Assembly: GCA_028276205.1 (NCBI GenBank)
Contig: JAPYWU010000039.1
Span: 1-9,999 of the forward strand
Origin: Dictyoglomaceae bacterium
Lineage (GTDB): Bacteria; Dictyoglomota; Dictyoglomia; Dictyoglomales; Dictyoglomaceae
Length of the DNA: 9,999 bases
Reading direction: 5' to 3'
The translations under genes and the position numbers were made by a program. Below the pieces are notes generated by a model. The model searched no databases. It saw only the letters and a list, made by a program, of their open reading frames with translations, and was not told the DNA's origin. The first letter of the stretch is position 1. The number at the start of each line of letters is the position of its first letter. Positions 7,010 to 9,999 of the stretch are shown piece by piece.

Positions 7010-7477
7010 TTACTCAAAATATTTTTTTAATTGAGGACTTTTAAGTATATATAAGACAATTGGAAGCCCTATTATATAAGTAGCTATAGCTTCACCAATT
7101 CCTATATAAAAAACATTCAAAAGATATGGAAGGTCAAAGAATAGATGAAGATAAAGGCTAACGCCAAAAGCATTTACTAAAATTGGTGGTAAAGGAGCAA
7201 GATATACATTGGGCATCTTTCTTGTTAAATATGCAGCTATTAGGGTACACAAACTGCCAAAGATCATGTCTATCCAACCAATGGGACTAAAGATATTAGC
7301 CATAAAACATCCTAAAAATAGTCCTGGAACTGCAAGAGGATCTAAAAAAGGAAATAAAGTTAAGAATTCAGAAATTCTAACTTGGATAGGTCCATAGCTA
7401 ATAGGATAAAGTACCATTGTTAAAACACTGTATATAACTGCATAAAAAGCAATTCTTGTAATTTTTTTTGTGTTCAT
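7010..7477 (-). CDS. queT: QueT-family ECF transporter S component, predicted queuosine-precursor importer
   Basis: A 155-residue, very hydrophobic protein with about five membrane segments (roughly 8-26, 38-62, 66-84, 92-113 and 121-145). SYGPIQVRISEFLTLFPFLDPLAVPGLFLGC (27-57) matches the conserved core of the QueT family (PF06177), including the Arg-Ile-Ser-Glu signature. QueT proteins are substrate-binding subunits of energy-coupling-factor transporters. The family was assigned to queuosine precursors (preQ0 or preQ1) because preQ1 riboswitches often precede it, so the substrate is inferred. The energising EcfA/EcfT module is not in the window and would have to be shared. The gap upstream is only 15 bases, so no riboswitch can fit here. 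The Shine-Dalgarno AGGTGG overlaps the stop of the HD gene, about 10 bases before the ATG. Confidence 0.8.
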   Translation of the reverse strand: MNTKKITRIAFYAVIYSVLTMVLYPISYGPIQVRISEFLTLFPFLDPLAVPGLFLGCFMANIFSPIGWIDMIFGSLCTLIAAYLTRKMPNVYLAPLPPILVNAFGVSLYLHLFFDLPYLLNVFYIGIGEAIATYIIGLPIVLYILKSPQLKKYFE

Positions 7478-7492
7478 AGAAATATACCCACC

Positions 7493-8047
7493 TTAAAGAC
7501 CTAAATCGTTAGATACAGCTTTCATCGCTTCTAAGCCTAAGGATATAAATTCCTCTAAGGATAATCCTATTTCTTCACATGATTTTATTTGTTCTCTGTT
7601 TGCTCCTCTTGCAAAACTTTTTTCTTTAAATCTATTTAGAATAAAGTTTGTATCCAATGGTGCAAGTTTTTTTTCAGGATGTATGAGAGCGGAAGCTACA
7701 ATTAGACCTGTTAATGGATCTACAGCATATAATGATTTGGCTAAAAGGGTTTCTCTTGGTAAACCATGTATTTCATTGTGAGCCTTAATAGCATCAATAA
7801 CATCTGAAGGTAGAGATATGTCTTTTAAAAGTTCTTCTGCTAATAAACTATGTTTTTCAGGTTCTTTTTCTGTTAATTCATAATCAATGTCATGTAAAAG
7901 TCCTGTAATTCCCCATTTCTCTTCATCTTCTCCAAATTTTCTTGCCAAAGCTCTCATTATAGCTTCAGTTGCTATCATATGCTTTATCAGATTTTTATTT
8001 TTTACATATATTGTTAATTTATTAAAAGCTTCTTCTCTTGATATCAT
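7493..8047 (-). CDS. HD-domain phosphohydrolase of unknown substrate
   Basis: This 184-residue protein has the HD/HDIG metal-dependent phosphohydrolase pattern: His23 (in LIKHMIATEAIMRALA), the His52-Asp53 pair (GLLHDIDYE), His66, His90 (AHNEIHG) and Asp110 (AVDPLTG). Together these give the expected one- or two-metal site. The C-terminal third is helical with no second domain. Proteins of this size and pattern are common in clostridia and thermophiles, usually annotated only as HD or HDIG family. Substrates of relatives are nucleotides, but nothing here fixes one. The ATG at 8047 is supported by GGGAGGTT five bases upstream, 23 bases after the hydrolase stop. It directly precedes queT, and a role in nucleotide salvage with it is possible but unproven. 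Confidence 0.85.
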   Translation of the reverse strand: MISREEAFNKLTIYVKNKNLIKHMIATEAIMRALARKFGEDEEKWGITGLLHDIDYELTEKEPEKHSLLAEELLKDISLPSDVIDAIKAHNEIHGLPRETLLAKSLYAVDPLTGLIVASALIHPEKKLAPLDTNFILNRFKEKSFARGANREQIKSCEEIGLSLEEFISLGLEAMKAVSNDLGL

Positions 8048-8070
8048 CTATGAACCTCCCTTAAAAGATG

Positions 8071-8709
8071 TTAGTATGGAAGGACCCAAACTTCAGTACT
8101 TGTTGGTAATTTATCCTTTGTAACTTCTATCTCTTTTTCATGGAATTTTTTGATTGGATATTTTATCTTATTTAAGAACTCATCAACTTTAGCAAGGTCA
8201 AATTTAAGATGAGGTGTCTTATAATGCATAGGTATTACGATTTTAGGCTTTATTATCTCTATGGTCTGTATAGCTTTATCAGCATCAATAGTAAAGACTC
8301 CACCTACTGGTATACAAAGTATATCCACATCTCCAATTTTCTCTTTATGTTCATTAGTTAAAGGATGTCCTAAATCACCTAAGTGAAGTATCCTTATTCC
8401 ATCTGTTTCTATCAAATAAATTGTATTGATACCTCTTTTTTGTCCTTTTTCTTCATCATGATATGTATTAAAACCTTTGATCTTAACATTATGGATAGTA
8501 GTTTCTCCTTCTCCTTCTACAACAATAGGATTCCCTTTTAATAGATGTACTGCATTGTGATCAAAATGAGAATGACTGACTGTTACAATATCTACCTCTT
8601 CCTTAGGAATCTCATATCCCACAGAAGTATCAAAAGGATCAGTAAGGATTTTCTTTCCTTCTGAATTTGAGAATACAAAACATGAATGTCCGTACCATCT
8701 TATCTTCAT
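8071..8709 (-). CDS. UPF0173 family metallo-beta-lactamase-fold metal-dependent hydrolase
   Basis: With the start I prefer, the protein has 212 residues and begins MKIRWYGHSCF, the usual opening of the UPF0173 (YtkL-like) family. The binuclear metal motif HSHFDH (46-51) is complete, and further ligands are likely His109/Asp112 (LHLGDLGH) and His162 (PMHYKT). PVGGVFTIDADKA (134-146) is characteristic of the family. The physiological substrate of UPF0173 proteins is not established, and nothing here reveals it. A longer frame begins at a GTG at 8718, but AGGGGGTG (8716-8723) overlaps that codon and sits six bases before the ATG at 8709, which therefore is the better start. The gap to argS is 12 bases. 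Confidence 0.9.
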   Translation of the reverse strand: MKIRWYGHSCFVFSNSEGKKILTDPFDTSVGYEIPKEEVDIVTVSHSHFDHNAVHLLKGNPIVVEGEGETTIHNVKIKGFNTYHDEEKGQKRGINTIYLIETDGIRILHLGDLGHPLTNEHKEKIGDVDILCIPVGGVFTIDADKAIQTIEIIKPKIVIPMHYKTPHLKFDLAKVDEFLNKIKYPIKKFHEKEIEVTKDKLPTSTEVWVLPY

Positions 8710-8715
8710 AGGTTT

Positions 8716-8723
8716 CACCCCCT
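8716..8723 (-). promoter_or_regulatory. Ribosome binding site that decides the UPF0173 hydrolase start
   Basis: AGGGGGTG on the minus strand overlaps the argS stop codon and lies six bases before the ATG at 8709. It covers the alternative GTG at 8718, which has no site of its own. Confidence 0.7.
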
Positions 8724-9999
8724 ACATTTTTTCTGGAGCTGAAACACCTAATATATTTAAAGCATCTTTTATTATTATTCTAATACAATCAATTAGGGCT
8801 AATCTTGCTAAGGCAAGACTTTTATCTTCTACTAATACCTTATAGGAATCATAATAGCCATGGAAGAGAGAGCTTAAATTAAGAAGATAAAATGGTAATT
8901 GGTGAATTTCCAATGTTCTTGTTATATCTTCTAATTTTTCAGGATATCTTAAAAGAGTGAGTATAAGCTCTTTCTCTTTTTCTTCCTTTAACAAGGATAG
9001 ATCTGCATTATCAAGTTCTGATAGGTTATAACCCTGAGATTCAGCATTTTTCAAAATACTACAACATCTTGCATGGGCATATTGTACATAATATACAGGA
9101 TTTTCTAAGGATTGCTTTTTAGCAAGTTCCAAATCAAAATCTAATTGACTTTCAGGACTTCTTAAAAGGAAGAAAAATCTTATAGGATCTCTTCCAACTT
9201 CCTCTTGAACTTCGTCAAGAGTTACAAAGTCACCTGTTCTTTTTGACATTTTTATTTCTTCATTTCCTTTCATGAGTTTGACTACTTGTACTAAGATGAT
9301 CTCTAAAATATCTTTTGAATATCCTAAGGCTTGTATGGCTCCTTTAAGCCTTGTTACGTGACCATGATGGTCTGCTCCCCAAACATCTATTATCCAGTCA
9401 AAGCCTCGTTCAATTTTATTTAAGTGATAAGCTATATCCGCAAGAAAATAAGTGGGTTTTCCATCACTTTTTACTAAGACTCTATCTTTCTCATCTCCAA
9501 ATTTTGTAGATGCAAACCATATAGCCCCATCTTTATAATAAGAAAAACCCCTTTTTTCAAGAATATCAAGTACTTCTTTAATTTTTCCGCTTTCATGAAG
9601 GGTCTTTTCGCTAAACCATACATCATATTCAACTCCAAAATTTAATAAGGTTTTCCTTATATTCTCTAACATTCTTTTTAGTGCATAATTTTTAAAGAAT
9701 TCTTTCTTTTCATTATCAGATAGTTTTTCTATTTCTTCCTTTTGATTTAGAAGTTCTTTTGCTAAATCAATAAGATATGTTCCATGATATCCTTCTTCTG
9801 GTATCTCATACTCCTTACCTTGAAGTTGCATATATCGGGCATATAAAGATTCTCCTAAAAGATCAATTTGTGTACCTGCATCATTTATATAAAATTCCTT
9901 TTCTGTGTTCCAACCTATTCTTCTAAATAGATTGGCTAATGAATCGCCAATGGTTACCCCTCTTGCATGGGCAATATGCATAGGTCCTGTGGGATTTAT
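8722..9999 (-). CDS. argS: Arginyl-tRNA synthetase (5' end cut by window edge)
   Basis: The frame stays open to the right edge and gives 425 C-terminal residues. The Met at 9981 is internal, because the six codons before it complete the signature INPTGPMHIAHARG. Counting from the edge, the class I HIGH motif is the variant HIAH (residues 8-11), YINDAG follows (37-42), and KMSK is at 250-253 (KMSKRTGDFVT), which is clearer than in many ArgRS. The C-terminus is the all-helical DALR anticodon-binding domain, ending with the family's typical LGVSAPEKM. About 120 residues, holding the Add-1 domain, should lie beyond the edge (inferred from usual lengths near 550). The enzyme charges tRNA-Arg and needs tRNA for arginine activation. 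The stop overlaps the Shine-Dalgarno of the next gene. Confidence 0.95.
   Translation of the reverse strand: MNPTGPMHIAHARGVTIGDSLANLFRRIGWNTEKEFYINDAGTQIDLLGESLYARYMQLQGKEYEIPEEGYHGTYLIDLAKELLNQKEEIEKLSDNEKKEFFKNYALKRMLENIRKTLLNFGVEYDVWFSEKTLHESGKIKEVLDILEKRGFSYYKDGAIWFASTKFGDEKDRVLVKSDGKPTYFLADIAYHLNKIERGFDWIIDVWGADHHGHVTRLKGAIQALGYSKDILEIILVQVVKLMKGNEEIKMSKRTGDFVTLDEVQEEVGRDPIRFFFLLRSPESQLDFDLELAKKQSLENPVYYVQYAHARCCSILKNAESQGYNLSELDNADLSLLKEEKEKELILTLLRYPEKLEDITRTLEIHQLPFYLLNLSSLFHGYYDSYKVLVEDKSLALARLALIDCIRIIIKDALNILGVSAPEKM

Noticed and set aside
7209..7397. Plus-strand open frame of 62 codons
   Set aside because: Antisense shadow of queT with no recognisable domain.
7478..7492. Possible preQ1 riboswitch before queT, or T-box before tyrS
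   Set aside because: The upstream gaps are 15 and 12 bases, far too small for either element.
7887..8123. Plus-strand open frame of 78 codons
   Set aside because: Antisense to the HD gene and the end of the hydrolase gene; no supporting motif.

Overview
The window is AT-rich (by eye about one third G+C). Its proteins are rich in Lys, Glu and Ile, and most genes carry strong Shine-Dalgarno sequences. This suggests a thermophilic, anaerobic bacterium related to the clostridia or to Dictyoglomus. Dictyoglomus is my best guess (about even odds); Caldicellulosiruptor- or Thermoanaerobacter-like organisms are alternatives. All eleven genes lie on the minus strand, so transcription runs from the right edge to the left edge.

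Layout in the direction of transcription: argS (arginyl-tRNA synthetase, cut by the right edge); a UPF0173 metallo-beta-lactamase-fold hydrolase; an HD-domain phosphohydrolase; a QueT-family membrane protein (predicted queuosine-precursor ECF transporter subunit); tyrS; a YabE-like DUF348/G5/3D cell-wall protein; rsmA/ksgA; ispE; a threonine ammonia-lyase with an ACT domain; an M42 aminopeptidase; and a PP-loop, ThiI/MnmA-like tRNA sulfurtransferase that runs off the left edge. The gaps are 12 to 23 bases, or the genes overlap by 1 to 11 bases. There is no non-coding stretch that could hold a promoter region, RNA gene or riboswitch, so the whole window reads as one long transcription unit or a set of tightly fused ones.

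A translation theme runs through it: two aminoacyl-tRNA synthetases, 16S rRNA dimethylation, a predicted tRNA thiolation enzyme, and possible queuosine-precursor import directly before tyrS. Isoprenoid synthesis (ispE), wall remodelling (yabE-like), and peptide and threonine breakdown (M42, ilvA) are mixed in. The yabE-rsmA-ispE order matches the core of the Bacillus metS-yabD-yabE-rnmV-ksgA-ispE neighbourhood, but tyrS stands in front and rnmV is absent.

The most unusual signal is an intrinsic-terminator-like structure inside the start of the last gene: an 11-bp stem with five G-C pairs followed at once by a run of T on the transcribed strand. It could end or attenuate the long transcript according to whether ribosomes enter that gene. 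No mobile elements, CRISPR arrays, tRNAs or rRNAs were seen.
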